From positions 34,823,584 through 34,887,583 of the forward strand of contig CM019719.1 in the NCBI GenBank assembly GCA_009760885.1: a stretch of 64,000 nucleotides of DNA, in the 5' to 3' direction. A program made the translations under genes and the position numbers. Below, piece by piece: positions 46,179-56,450 of this stretch (position 1 is its first letter; each line of letters starts with the position of its first letter). This stretch comes from Achatina immaculata. Taxonomy: Eukaryota > Mollusca > Gastropoda > Stylommatophora > Achatinidae. The notes below the pieces were generated by a model, which ran no database searches, had not been told where the DNA came from, and saw nothing but the letters and a program-made list of their open reading frames with translations.

Positions 46179-46831
46179 CTATAGCATTCACAAAAAAAAA
46201 AAATATTTCTAAGATGCTGATAATGTCGCTTATGAAGTAATGATAAACTGCAGTACTGGCCAAACCCATTTAACCTTTGAGGTTAAAATAGGAGTAAATA
46301 TGAACTCAGCAGACAATAGAGCATTACTAGCACTCATATGCACACACATACACAAACACACATCGACACCTACTGAATAAAATAAACAGTCTAAATAAAA
46401 TCCACAAACAAATGGGACTAACTATTACTGTTTACAAGACAGAAGTCCTGATGAAAAACTAAATACTAGTTAAAAATGATGACCAAAACATTGTACAGAC
46501 AAATATCCTAACATACTTTGTCAGCATAATAATAGCTGATGAAGGGGCAAAGAAAGACATTCAATATTTGGAACAAATAAAACCAAAACAGCCATCATTA
46601 ATCTGAAAACATATTGAAGTCCATCCAATACTTTACTAGAACCCAAAACCAGATCGTACCAAAGCAGTGTGTTATCCGTTCTTTTATATTAAACAAAATT
46701 CAGGACAACTGAAAAGAAAATGGTTAAAATGTTCACATAGCCAGCCTAAAAAAGATTCTAAAAATGTCCTGTCACAAATATGAGACAATAAAGACCTATC
46801 CACTTTTGAGAAGAAAAAAAAAGCAAGAATA

Positions 46832-47791
46832 CAAAGTGTGCCCGGTAAGTAATGAGACTGATTCCACAAAATTTGATTTGTGCACGATATACTTACATAT
46901 ATTTAAAATTCCTCGAAATAACATCCTTGAGCATCAATATGCCGTTGCCAGAGGTTCTGCCACGCGTCGTAGCTCGCCTTGAAGTCTTGAACAGGGATCT
47001 CCTTCAAATCATTCGTCGCGGCAGCTTGCACGTCATTAACAGTCCCAGAATAGGTGGCTTTTCAAGCTTGATTTGAGCCGGGGAAACAAAAATAAGTCAG
47101 CCGGGGCCAAGTCCAGGCTGTAGTGAGGTTGGCACAGCGTTGCCACGGTTTGTTTCTCCAGAAACTCTCTCATTAGCAGCGACGCATGGATGGCCACATT
47201 GTCTCGGTGAAGAACCCAGATGTTGGCTATCTCCGGGCAGACACGCGAGACTCTGTTCTTCAGTTGCTTAAACTCTGTTCTTCAGTTGCTTAAACACTTC
47301 CATGTAAAATGCTGCGTTGACCATTTGTCCAGGTGGTAAGATCTGCTTATGGACAACATCTTTAGAGTCAAAAAAAGACAATGAGCATCGATTTTATCTT
47401 CGATCTGTACATTGTTTCTTCCTCGATGCTCTCTCTTCATTCGTTGAACGTCTTGTGCCACCGAAACACTTGTGCTTTCGATAAACCATCCTTCCCGCAG
47501 GGTTTCTGTATCATAGCAAGAGTCTCGGTAGCGGATTTTTCAAGTTTAACACAAAACTTCATCGCTGCTCGACACTCCTCTGCATTTTGACCGTTACGCG
47601 ATCCTTAAACAGCTGTCCACATCGCAAGCGATCGGCACTCTGTAAAAGCTCGGAGTCAAATGACGAGATAAAAACCCTTTACCTAACATCCCCTACTAAC
47701 CCTCAGACCCGGAGAATCCGCCCCCCCCCCCCCCCCCCCGTCCTGCTGATTGGGTGAATAAAATGTCTCATTGCTTACCGCATACACCTTG
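46832..47791 (-). mobile_element. internally deleted mariner-like element (960 bp) with TA duplications
   Basis: Terminal inverted repeats of about 28 bp: left caaagtgtgcccggtaagta, right read inward caaggtgtatgcggtaagca, both continuing atgagac. TA lies on each side (46830-46831, 47792-47793). The minus strand keeps the HTH part (KFCVKLEKSATETLAMIQ, LSKAQVFRWHKTFNE near 47420-47570), then VNAAFYMEVFKQLKN, LHRDNVAIHAS (second catalytic Asp) and LDLAPADFFLFPRLKSSLKS (third). The first Asp region is deleted. A 22-bp block is duplicated in tandem (47251-47272, 47273-47294). Inactive. Confidence 0.9.
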
Positions 47792-47799
47792 TATAGCTA

Positions 47800-48170
47800 A
47801 AAAGCACTGAAAATGACAGAAATTTTGAAAAGATTCAGGCACTGTTGCAAGAACAGGCATTCGATTATTCAATAACTCTGGCAACCTTTTCTCTATAAGA
47901 AAAAAATGTTATTGCAACATTTAACACTTTTGCGTTACCTGTATTTTATCATTTGTTTCTTGAAACGTCCACGGGTTATCTCCTTTTTTTAGAATAGAGA
48001 AAGCAGTGTTAAATTTTACGAATTATAGCTTAAAACATTGGCTATTAGTGTTAATATTTCGTTATTTTAAAAAGAAAACTTTTCATTTTAAATCAAATAA
48101 ACTTAAATAAATTATTGTTTGAGTAAATTATCACAGCAATGGCTATTTTCATCTTAAAAGAAGTTTTGAA
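47800..48170. other. no recognised feature
   Basis: AT-rich sequence between the mariner and the transposase remnant. No coding or repeat signal was recognised. Confidence 0.4.
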
Positions 48171-48174
48171 GCTG

Positions 48175-48600
48175 TTAGATGTTCTCTGTTAGTGGAAATG
48201 GTAAGCAACGTCTCTCGCGTCTGATTAAACCAATAGTTGATTGTATATGGTGTTCAAAATATTCCTTTACTCTTTCCGGAGACCACAGTAGGTAGAGAAA
48301 TGCATCTACATGGAGAAAACTGGAGTTACATTCAAGAGAAATTCTCACAGTTTTAGACACAATGGGAATCAATGTGAGCCCACCTGGTGAGACGACAAAC
48401 GTCAATGCCTTAATCGAGTTCCTCCTAGATTTTCTGCACAACATCTGAACTAAGAGACGCGATAACGTCAGCGATTCGTTACTTCTGATTTTCAGATCCT
48501 AAGAAAATAGGAGTATGTGAACAATGTCTTTAATGTACCCCCATAAGAAAAGACACGATGTGTCAGATCAGGGGATCTAGGTGACCACCGCAACAAATAT
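48175..48600 (-). pseudogene. Tc/mariner-like transposase 3' remnant (minus copy)
   Basis: Degraded C-terminal end of a DDE transposase on the minus strand. Near 48590-48540 it encodes WSPRSPDLT followed by a degraded FF.WGY.KD; near 48440-48360, in shifting frames, EELD and IDVCRLTRWAHID (family pattern DVCRVTxGAHIE). It aligns at DNA level with 49340-49704 in opposite orientation. The apparent open frame 48175-48444 is a shifted frame of this remnant. Confidence 0.6.
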
Positions 48601-48603
48601 CAG

Positions 48604-48604
48604 T

Positions 48605-48664
<60 letters not shown>

Positions 48665-49092
48665 CCTTAAGTGCCCAGGGCACATGGGGCTTCCGCAAGG
48701 GTTTTCCACAAATGCCTGTACTTCGCCTTTTTTTTTCTGCTCTTGCCCAGGTGAGCCCTCTATTGCTCAACATCCTTTCTGTTGTTCTTCTCCATGTCTC
48801 TTTTGGTCTACCCTTACTTCTGTTCCCCTGTAGTGTCCATCTTAGTGCTATTTTTGGTAGTGAGTTGTCAGTCATTCGGAGCACATGTCCCAACCATCGC
48901 CAGCGTCTTTCCTCAATAATTGTTGTCAGTGGTTTCATCTGCATTTCTGCTAATAAGATGTTATTTCTTATGGTGTTTGGCCAAAATATTTTTCTAATTC
49001 TTCGTAAACATTTAGTCTGGAAAGAATTAAACTTGTTTTCTATGGTTTTGGTGATTTTCCAGCATTCACTTCCATAGAGTAGTACACTTAAG
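48604..49092 (-). mobile_element. LINE family C, 3' part (copy C3) with long (CT)n tail
   Basis: Minus-strand copy encoding LLYGSECWKITKTIENKFNS, RWRWLGHVLRMTDNSLPKIA and SKGRPKETWRRTTERMLSNR, nearly identical to C2. The (GA)n tail is expanded to about 58 bases (48604-48661 as CT). Inserted between two divergently oriented transposase remnants. The longer open frame to 49241 starts in unrelated flanking DNA. Confidence 0.9.
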
Positions 49093-49339
49093 CAAGTCTC
49101 TTCTACAGCTCTTATAATCCATGGACTGGATAAGTTTGCGTTCAAAAAAACGCCTGCACGCCTCGATAAAAGCGGGGAAATGCCCCGTCTTGCTGAGAAA
49201 TGAAGTTTTGGCTGTCTTTCTGAAGCTGACGCATGCATCAACCAATGCTGAGATAGTGCATAGGTCTAGTAATTGCAGTCTTTCTCGAATACGAATGGCC
49301 CATAAACCTCCCCCCACCCCCCTCGAAATGGTTGGTAAA

Positions 49340-49704
49340 AGCGGCTCACATTTGTTGAGGTAGCCCCCTAGATCTGCTGTGCCTTTTTCTTGTGGGGGTT
49401 AATTAAAGACAGGTTTTGTGTACTCCTGCTTCCGCAGGATCTGAACATTCTGAAGCAGCGAATCAATGACGTCATCACATCTGTTATTTTAAATGTGCTA
49501 TGTAAAACCAGGGAGGAATTCAAATGTCGCATTGGCGTGTGCCGTGTCACGACAGTGGGGCTCACACTGATGGCTCTGTACGGTATACCTAAAGCTTTGA
49601 GACCTTTTCTACAAAATAACACACACTTTCTCTGTGTAACTGCATTTGTCTCCCTACGGTGTTCTCTGGAACGTGTAAGGGAACTTTTGGAACATCATGT
49701 ATAA
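49340..49704 (+). pseudogene. Tc/mariner-like transposase 3' remnant (plus copy)
   Basis: Plus-strand counterpart of 48175-48600. It has the same decayed block (gttgaggtagccccctagat; ttcttgtgggggttaattaa), then EEFKCRIGVCRVTTVG, corresponding to the EELxxRxDVCRVTxGAHI end of the transposase. The 104-codon open frame (49390-49704) is a remnant, not a host gene. A splice-acceptor-like ctgcttccgcag at 49438 is fortuitous. Confidence 0.6.
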
Positions 49705-49709
49705 CCCAT

Positions 49710-50255
49710 AGTCTCAGCGAACATTTATTCTGCTAGGCACGATATCTTTGAGGTTTTATCTTCTTTTTCGGCCTTCATTTATATTTGAATGATTCAACAC
49801 AAATGCATAACTTGATCTCTGTTTTGGCAGGGTATTTTTCCTTTTTTTTTTTTTTTACCAGATCTCGTTGCTGAAGGCGAAATCTTTCACTAGTGCCTTC
49901 TTGCTGATATCATTGTGTTTCAGTATTAGTTTACTTTATGACCTGCGCTTCCTTCCAGAAGTCACTTGTTTTGGGGTGTTGTTTCTCTTTCATTAAAATA
50001 ACATGCTTCAGCCATGTTAAACGCTACCAGTGATACCATACTAAACTATAAATCAGTAGATGAATGTTGCAGGTACATACAAACATACGAGATCTTAATA
50101 TTCGATTCAAAATTAAAGCATAAACAATGCACGAACTTGCAGATGTAGTCTCGCATCTGTCCTCTGCGAAGAACAGACCAAGTATTGGCTTTTAGAGTAT
50201 CTACCGTTCGGCAGATACATCTTTTTATAATCCAGACTACCGGTTCTGAAAGTGA
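49710..50255. other. no recognised feature
   Basis: Unique-looking sequence with a T run (about 49843-49856). Open frames here are short or extend out of the homopolymer tract to the right. Confidence 0.4.
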
Positions 50256-50261
50256 GCTGTG

Positions 50262-50367
50262 CCCCTCCCCCCCCCCAACGTCGTTTCCCCCCCCCCCCCT
50301 CCAACGTCGTTTCCCCCCCCCCCCTCCAAAAAATACCTCTTCCCCTCCCCCCCCCCCCCCCCCCCCC
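50262..50367. repeat. C-homopolymer cluster with repeated aacgtcgttt
   Basis: Runs of 9-19 C broken by two copies of caacgtcgtttcccc and ctccaaaaaatacc. On the minus strand this is a run of G tracts with G-quadruplex potential. Gly/Pro-rich open frames across it are artefacts. Confidence 0.9.
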
Positions 50368-50440
50368 AATGTGCGGTCGGAAAATTCAGGGAACTGTGAG
50401 GGAGAAAAGGAGCACACAAAAAACATCAGAACTAAGTGAG

Positions 50441-50441
50441 A

Positions 50442-50506
<65 letters not shown>
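50441..50506. repeat. (TG)n(AG)n microsatellite
   Basis: About 11 TG followed by about 22 GA units. Confidence 0.95.
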
Positions 50507-50508
<2 letters not shown>

Positions 50509-50509
50509 A

Positions 50510-51300
50510 CTTAGGGGTATGGCTGTGAGGCAAGGGGACAGCAGCTAGAAAAAAGTTTGAGAACAGTCAGTCTAGACAACTGGGGACATGGCCCCTGAGA
50601 GAAATTGTGTAAGACTGCCAGGTGATACCTCAGGACCGCTACTCTACTGACTGGCCTTTAAGCGCTCGAAGTTTCATACACTACTGCACATATCCAGCTT
50701 AAATCAGGGGAAGCCCTCACGGCCTAGAACATACGCCAACTGCACCTTTCTCTCCCCCTCTCGTATTCTCATTCCACCTGATTGTTTGATTCCCCCCCCC
50801 CTCTTTGGTTGGGGTTGGGGTGGGGGTGGGGAGGGGGAAGATGTGGGGAATTTTTTTCACACAGATAGTACTTGACAACCCACCGTGTCTATTCTGCTCC
50901 GTAAATTATCGAATTTTTTGGATGAACTTGATCAAAGAGAATGGGATTCGTATTTTACTTGTCCTTTGGAGTTCGGCCTCAGAATGACGCTGGTTTCATT
51001 GTGTTGCCGTTATGAGCTTCCGAACTTCGGCTCAGTTTTTAGTGCAGGGTTCATCTTCCCATAGATCTTTTTTTTTCCACTTGCCGTCTGTTTTCAGGGG
51101 CACCACTATGGTGGTCACTATGGTTCACCAACTCTGTCTCAAACAGCCAGCTACGGGTCGCTGACCGCTATCTCATTTAGCTTGAGCAATGCATCTTCAC
51201 GTGTTCCCCCTCCCACTCACTTTCGACTGTTGTATTCTGATGAACTCCACAAATCAAGCTGCAAAAATTGTTGCCTGACTCTTGTGCTATAGAAAGTGGA
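50510..51300. other. no recognised gene; G-rich stretch
   Basis: A G-rich run at 50801-50840 (ggttggggttggggtggggg) is a plausible G-quadruplex motif. Nothing else is recognised. Confidence 0.4.
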
Positions 51301-51317
51301 GTATATATATATATAGT

Positions 51318-51572
51318 AAAGTAAAGATAGTCCCATAGCAAATGCCGTAGGGGGTGAAGCGTTGGAGACCTCATCAGCGTATGAGGTAGGGTAACCAGTT
51401 CCTTTCCTCGCTGCCTTTACTTCCCAGATTTTCTCTGGTACCCATTTTACGAGGCTGGGTCGACCTCGGGGCCGTATTGGTCGGAAAAAAAATCCCGCTC
51501 AGCTGGGGATTCGAACCCTCGACCATTTGGTTGCTAGACGAGTGCTCTAACCACTACGCTAGCCGGCCCCCA
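51318..51572 (-). mobile_element. tRNA-derived SINE
   Basis: On the minus strand the head reads ggccggctagcgtagtggtt then agagcactcgtctag (A box) and gagggttcgaatcccc (B box), about 35 bases apart as in a tRNA gene. The body follows (gggtaccagagaaaatctgg, aaggcagcgaggaaaggaac). It is inserted between two (TA)n runs (51301-51316, 51572-51595). The tRNA part has extra bases and is followed by body sequence, so it is a SINE rather than a functional tRNA gene. Confidence 0.85.
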
Positions 51573-51599
51573 TATATATATATATATATATATATAACG

Positions 51600-52720
51600 C
51601 ATCTTGGGCTACATCCACAATGAAAGCATAATACGAAAAAAGAAAAAAAAAGTTGTAAGTTTACTACTAACGTCCATTCGAGCTTGCATTGTACCAGTGT
51701 CCACTGTAATAATAAGAGAAGTCAACATGTCTGTGATGACCAGAGTAGGGCCGGCGATTTTCCTACATAGAACAATGAGTTATTTTGTGTGTTAATCTTG
51801 TTACTTCACTAACATTCTCATGCACATGATTTTCGTGTCAAATAAATTTTAAAATGTAAACAAAAAAATGAATTAAACTATTACAGTATTATAAAAGAAA
51901 ATAATTAGAGAAATAACTCGGTCGACATCACTACAACCTTTAGCTATGAGAAACAGGGAAATACGCTGGATGGTAGGGTTATCGCCCGTTCCGTTTTTCC
52001 TTGACATATCTTCTTTTTGGGTCTCTGAATTTGGACTCCCGGGAGGGGGGGAGGGGGTTGTTAATTGAAGGGAAATGTCCAGGAATTTAGCATTTCTTCA
52101 TGTGCTCGTACAGTATATATCTTTCACTGTTTATCGATGACATTGTCCTCCTGCTGTCACTGCCATCCGCTCGCAAACTGAAAATCTTGCTCCTGGGAGA
52201 GTCTTGCTTTCAATGTCGACTTCCAGTGTTAGCTTTCTTTTCTCAGACTTCTGTCGTTGGTCTAAGCTTCGACATATTGTGTAGTAAGTTTGTATCTGTG
52301 CTGTGTTCAACAACATACCTAAAAGAACGTGTAAATTTACCGATGAATTGCGGAAAACGTATTCCTGTTTCAGAAGCGGTTAAGAACATTTTGAAGCCGA
52401 AAGCATGACGTCTCTGTGTTAAGCAAAGGAGGACTCGGCTTAAAGTAGATTTCGGATTCAGAAAAATAAAACGACGAAAACACAGAAGACCAATTCGAGG
52501 AGAGGAATCGTCGTCAAAATTAACTTTTTGTGCTCGTCTTGTGGATGTTTTTTCATATTCAGAGTTCACCAAAAGAGCTAAGTGTTTTATTTTTCATCTG
52601 TTTTTTTTTTCGTGTTTATATTTGCTTTTTTCTCATGTGTCTCTTGAAGAAGGCAGTTACTGAAGTACTGAATTGTTGCACGTACTCATCTTATTTTCTG
52701 CCATTCTTGTCCCTGCCCAC
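51600..52720. other. no recognised gene
   Basis: Contains overlapping open frames of about 100 codons on both strands (52100-52408 plus, 52243-52572 minus). Neither shows a recognisable domain, signal peptide or splice context. Somewhat less AT-rich than its surroundings. Possibly unique intronic or upstream DNA of the mosaic gene. Confidence 0.35.
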
Positions 52721-52725
52721 TTTTC

Positions 52726-52830
52726 TCACTCTTTCTATCTTTTTGCAAAACTAAACCATACACCTCTATCTACCGTTATTACTAGAACCAGTTTTACCTC
52801 GGTCATTTCTCTTATCTCTCACTGTAGATA
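52726..52830 (+). repeat. repeat K copy
   Basis: Plus-oriented copy: gcaaaactaaaccatacacc, then tctatctaccgttattacta and gaaccagttttacc, matching 4866-4950 and the reverse complement of 2146-2220. It abuts the 3' tail of LINE D4. Confidence 0.65.
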
Positions 52831-52851
52831 TATAAGTGCATGCATTTTACC

Positions 52852-53850
52852 ACCATCATCATCATCAAGTGCCGTGCCGATTGGCGTTGGCTATTATGCT
52901 TCTCCAGAGTATCCGATCCTTCATGCAGGCCATCAGTTCAGTTGGTGATCTCCTCTCATACCATCCCGTCAGACTGTCCAGTATCATTTCTCTTGGTCTT
53001 CCTCTTGATCTTCTTACTTCTATTTTTCCTGTTATAATATTTTCAGTGCCCCCTCTTCTCATTGCATGTCCTATGAAAGTACATTGTCTCTCTCTTATCT
53101 TTTTGACAAGGTTTTTTTGTCTCTCCAGCTCTTCTCATACATTCTTCATTAGTTATTTTTGCTGTCCAGGAGATTCGCAACATTCTTCTAATAAACCACA
53201 TTTCTGCTGCTTCCAGTGATTTTTGTGCAGACTTGCCTATTGTCCATGATTTACTTTCATATAACAAGATAGGTTCAATATAGCATTTTAGGACTCGTTT
53301 TCTAACATTCATTGATAAGGATGTGTCAGCTAATATGTTTCTAATTCTCTGAAATGCAGTCTTTGCTTGGCCTATTCTGTTCCTAATTTCTGTTCTGCAT
53401 TTCCCATCTGAAGTTATTACTGCTCCAAGGTATTTGAATATCTGCACCTGCTTTAGAATAGTTCCGTTTAATTTTATACTGCATACTGGTGGATTCTGTT
53501 TCTTAGATATAACCATAGTCTCTGTCTTTTTGATGCTCAAAGTAAGGCCTTTCTGTTCACTTTCTTTGGCCACTTTATCCAAGAGATTTTGCAGGTCTTG
53601 TTGGTTCTCAGATATCAGTACTGTGTCGTCAGCATACCGAAGGTTGTTAATATTGTATCCTCCAATTTTTATTCCTGGTTCTGTGATGCTCGTTCTTAGA
53701 ATATTCTCGCTGTACAGAGAAAAAAGGTCTGGAGATAGTACACATCCTTGTCGCACCCCTTGTTTTATAGGTTGATATTTTCCAGTTCTATTTTCAACTC
53801 GAACTGCTGCTTCTTGCTGGCAGTATAGATGTTCGGTAATCACAATAAAG
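52852..53850 (-). mobile_element. LINE family D, RT to 3' end (copy D4)
   Basis: Frame 53043-53843: QQEAAVRVENRTGKYQPIKQ, GVRQGCVLSPDLFSLYSENI, intact NNLRYADDTVLISENQQDLQ, IFKYLGAVITSDGKCRTEIR, WFIRRMLRISWTAKITNEEC. After a frameshift, RRGGTENIITGKIEVRRSRG and GRPREMILDSLTGW (52865-53062). 3' tail (GAT)n, seen as catcatcatcatca at 52852. 5'-truncated in the RT. Confidence 0.92.
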
Positions 53851-53859
53851 TCGTGAGGC

Positions 53860-54310
53860 TTAATTAGGTATACATAAATTCAGAAGTATGCAAAATATAA
53901 TCTTGGTCGTTGAACTTACAGACAAAAATTATGTTTGGAAAATCAAATGTAATGAATGAGATTGGGATATTTCTAAACCAGCTCAAAGCTCTTTATACTA
54001 AACACGATTTGCTTATGTATATCATATAGATTTTAATAAATTTTTGATATATTTTATAAAAAAAAGTATATGTCTGTTTCTAAACACTAAAAAGAAAACA
54101 TTAGTTGCTTGCAAAAGATCGAGACTAGATAAAGTGCTGGTAAAAGAAAGAAAATTAACAACAAAGAAAAACATACTAAACTTTAAACTTTCTAGTTATT
54201 CATACTTTCCAGTAATGTAGTACTACGTTATACTTTATGTTGCTGTTGTTCATTTTATCTAAATTTTCTGCTAGAGTTATACGTATATGTTATCTAAAAT
54301 TTAAGAAGTT
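53860..54310. other. intron, no recognised feature
   Basis: AT-rich sequence left of the candidate exon at 54317-54357. No repeat or coding signal was recognised. Confidence 0.4.
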
Positions 54311-54316
54311 GCTTAC

Positions 54317-54357
54317 CAAAACTGGAATTTTCGTATGGCTCACTGTTCTTGACGCAA
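54317..54357 (-). CDS. candidate exon: N-terminal linker
   Basis: 41-bp candidate exon encoding ASRTVSHTKIPVL, bounded by acceptor tataattccag and donor ttttg|gtaagc. Phase 1 in, phase 0 out, which fits both the candidate exon at 58058-58121 and the exon at 46060-46178. No domain. The acceptor lacks a good pyrimidine tract because a (TA)n run sits directly upstream. Confidence 0.4.
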
Positions 54358-54361
54358 CTGG

Positions 54362-54364
<3 letters not shown>

Positions 54365-54410
<46 letters not shown>
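54365..54410. repeat. (TA)n microsatellite
   Basis: About 23 TA units, directly upstream (gene sense) of the candidate acceptor at 54358. Confidence 0.95.
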
Positions 54411-54414
<4 letters not shown>

Positions 54415-55103
54415 GATAAAGTTATTTATGAAAGTTGAGAAAATGAGACGAGTAGCAGCGATAAGATCATTTACGCTATAGAAACCTGTTTTTCTGAAAT
54501 ATTTTTGAAATCCATTCTTTAAATACAGCAACCCCCCCCCCCCTTCCTTTATTCGTCAGTAAGGGACCAGAGCAATGGCGAATGGCGAAAATCTGAGAAT
54601 GACAAAGCGCGGCATATATTTAGCTTTTAAATGCATTTTACCAACCGAGAAACTTAAGTAACACTCTGTATCATTCTATCAAGTGCACAAGGAAGCTAAA
54701 CAAACAGTTTGAAAAAAAGTTTGCTTTTACAAAGTCTGACTTTATGAGAAAGAAGAAACGATACTGTAAACTAAGGAAAAGCTCCTATAGACGCTGGTGG
54801 CGAAATATGACGTAACAGCGAACTGCGCAGTGAATAAATAGGGGATGAATTTTAAAGAACCCAAAGAGTGAAGTGACGAAAGGCAGCGATCTGCTACACC
54901 AAAATGAACAGACAAGAGGGTACAACAGGTAACGTGTACATAGAAACAATATATAGCACACTCTGATTACATCTACAATACCACGGGCTTAACACCGATT
55001 TTCTAACGCACTTGTTTTCTTGAGTCTTGCAGCGTTAAAAAAAAATAGCATGTACTTGATGACAGAAACCTTCAAAAATTATTAATTAAACAATAATTTA
55101 AAG

Positions 55104-55345
55104 CACGAGTGTCTGAGTGGAGAAGTGGTTAGTGCACTAGTCTCTCGTGACAAAAGAGGGGGGGGGGGTTGAATCCGGCCATAGAAATGGGTACCCGACT
55201 TCTTCTGGAGTTGGGAAAGGAAAGGTGGCCAGGCATGATGCCGACTACATCACCCTCTAATGTGCTGACTGGTCAAGGAAAATAGGTACACTAACATCAT
55301 ATCCCTATGTGCCTCTAAGGCATGACAGGGTACCTGCCTATATCA
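55104..55345 (+). mobile_element. tRNA-derived SINE (family H)
   Basis: Head with A-box-like agaagtggttagtgcactag and B-box-like ggttgaatccgg, interrupted by a G homopolymer (55158-55167). Body: gggtacccgacttcttctgg, ggtggccaggcatgatgccg, shared with 19391-19775. Best-preserved copy of this family in the window. Confidence 0.75.
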
Positions 55346-55730
55346 AATACCTTCTAGCGATGATTAACGTTGCGTGCGTTAGACACGGTGTTATTCTTTG
55401 CCAGCCCAGTAAAATAAATGACACACTTTTGTTGGAATTAAAAGAGTGCTGAGCAATCAGTTTCGAGAAAATCGAGGGTCAGCCCATATCTACTTTGAAT
55501 TTTTTTTAAACTATAAATTAGTTAAAAACTATAAAAATACACACTGTTTTTATATACGTAATGCCCCAGGCGAGGGAGTGGAGAGATGAGAGAGAGAGAC
55601 AGAGAGAGAGAGACAGACAGAGAGAGAGAAAGAGATGAGGTGATTGTGTGCTTGTCATCTCAGCTTAAAAGGTATTCAATCTTACTTACAAGTTACGAGT
55701 TACATGTATCTGAAAATTGTTTTCTTTTTA

Positions 55731-56159
55731 GAAATCTTTTGTACATCTAATATTTACAATCTTGTTTTCTTTTTAGAAATCTTTTGTACATTTAATATTT
55801 AGAGTCTTGCTTTCTTTTTAGAAATCTTTTGTACATCTAATATTTACAGTCTTGTATTCCTTTTAGAAATCTTTTGTACATCTAATATTTACAGTCTTGT
55901 TTTTTTTTAGAAATCTTTTGTACATCTAATATTTACAGTCTTGTTTTTTTTTAGAAATCTTTTGTACATCTAATATTTACAGTCTTGTTTTTTTTAGAAA
56001 TCTTTTGTACATCTAATATTTACAGTCTTGTTTTTTTTTAGAAATCTTTTGTACATCTAATATTTACAGTCTTGTTTTTTTTTAGAAATCTTTTGTACAT
56101 CTAATATTTACAGTCTTGTTTTTTTTTAGAAATCTTTTGTACATCTAATATTTACAGTC
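55731..56159. repeat. 43-45 bp minisatellite, 10 units
   Basis: Ten units starting gaaatcttttgtacatctaa and ending with a variable T run (cttgtttttttttta). Period shrinks from 45 to 43-44 from left to right, following the T run length. Confidence 0.95.
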
Positions 56160-56450
56160 GGTTCCGTTATTACGAACTATGAATCCTTGTCTTAACAAAG
56201 CGATGGAATCAAAAGTCCAGTGGATCAGTCTCTAAAACGAAAATATCAGCATACTCGCAATGGCATTTATTTCTTCTTAAAATAAGGAACAGCAAGTGCC
56301 GGTGGTGGCTAACTGGCTAACTCTAAGCATAGTGCTAAGCTTCCATTTGTGATGACAGCACCCCTCATCAGAAGATTATGATGAATGGAGCTTGTATAAA
56401 TCAAACACTGCCGTATCTCATAACAAATGCAGTATTGCGACCCTCTAGAG

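Noticed and set aside
49390..49704. 104-codon plus-strand frame preceded by a good-looking splice acceptor, with a homologous frame at 48175-48444
   Set aside because: Upstream sequence and a shifted frame show SPDL/FFxWGY and EExxxRxxVCRVT, the C-terminal motifs of Tc/mariner-type transposases. Both frames are transposon remnants, not a paralogous gene pair.
50046..50510. Gly-rich and Pro-rich frames of 60-154 codons on both strands
   Set aside because: They run through C/G homopolymers and a TG/GA microsatellite.
51508..51572. Possible tRNA gene (A and B boxes on the minus strand)
   Set aside because: A SINE body follows and the stem regions do not form a clean cloverleaf on inspection; better a tRNA-derived SINE.
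52100..52572. Overlapping frames of about 100 codons on both strands
   Set aside because: No domain, repeat match, splice context or signal peptide recognised. Long frames on both strands at once suggest chance.
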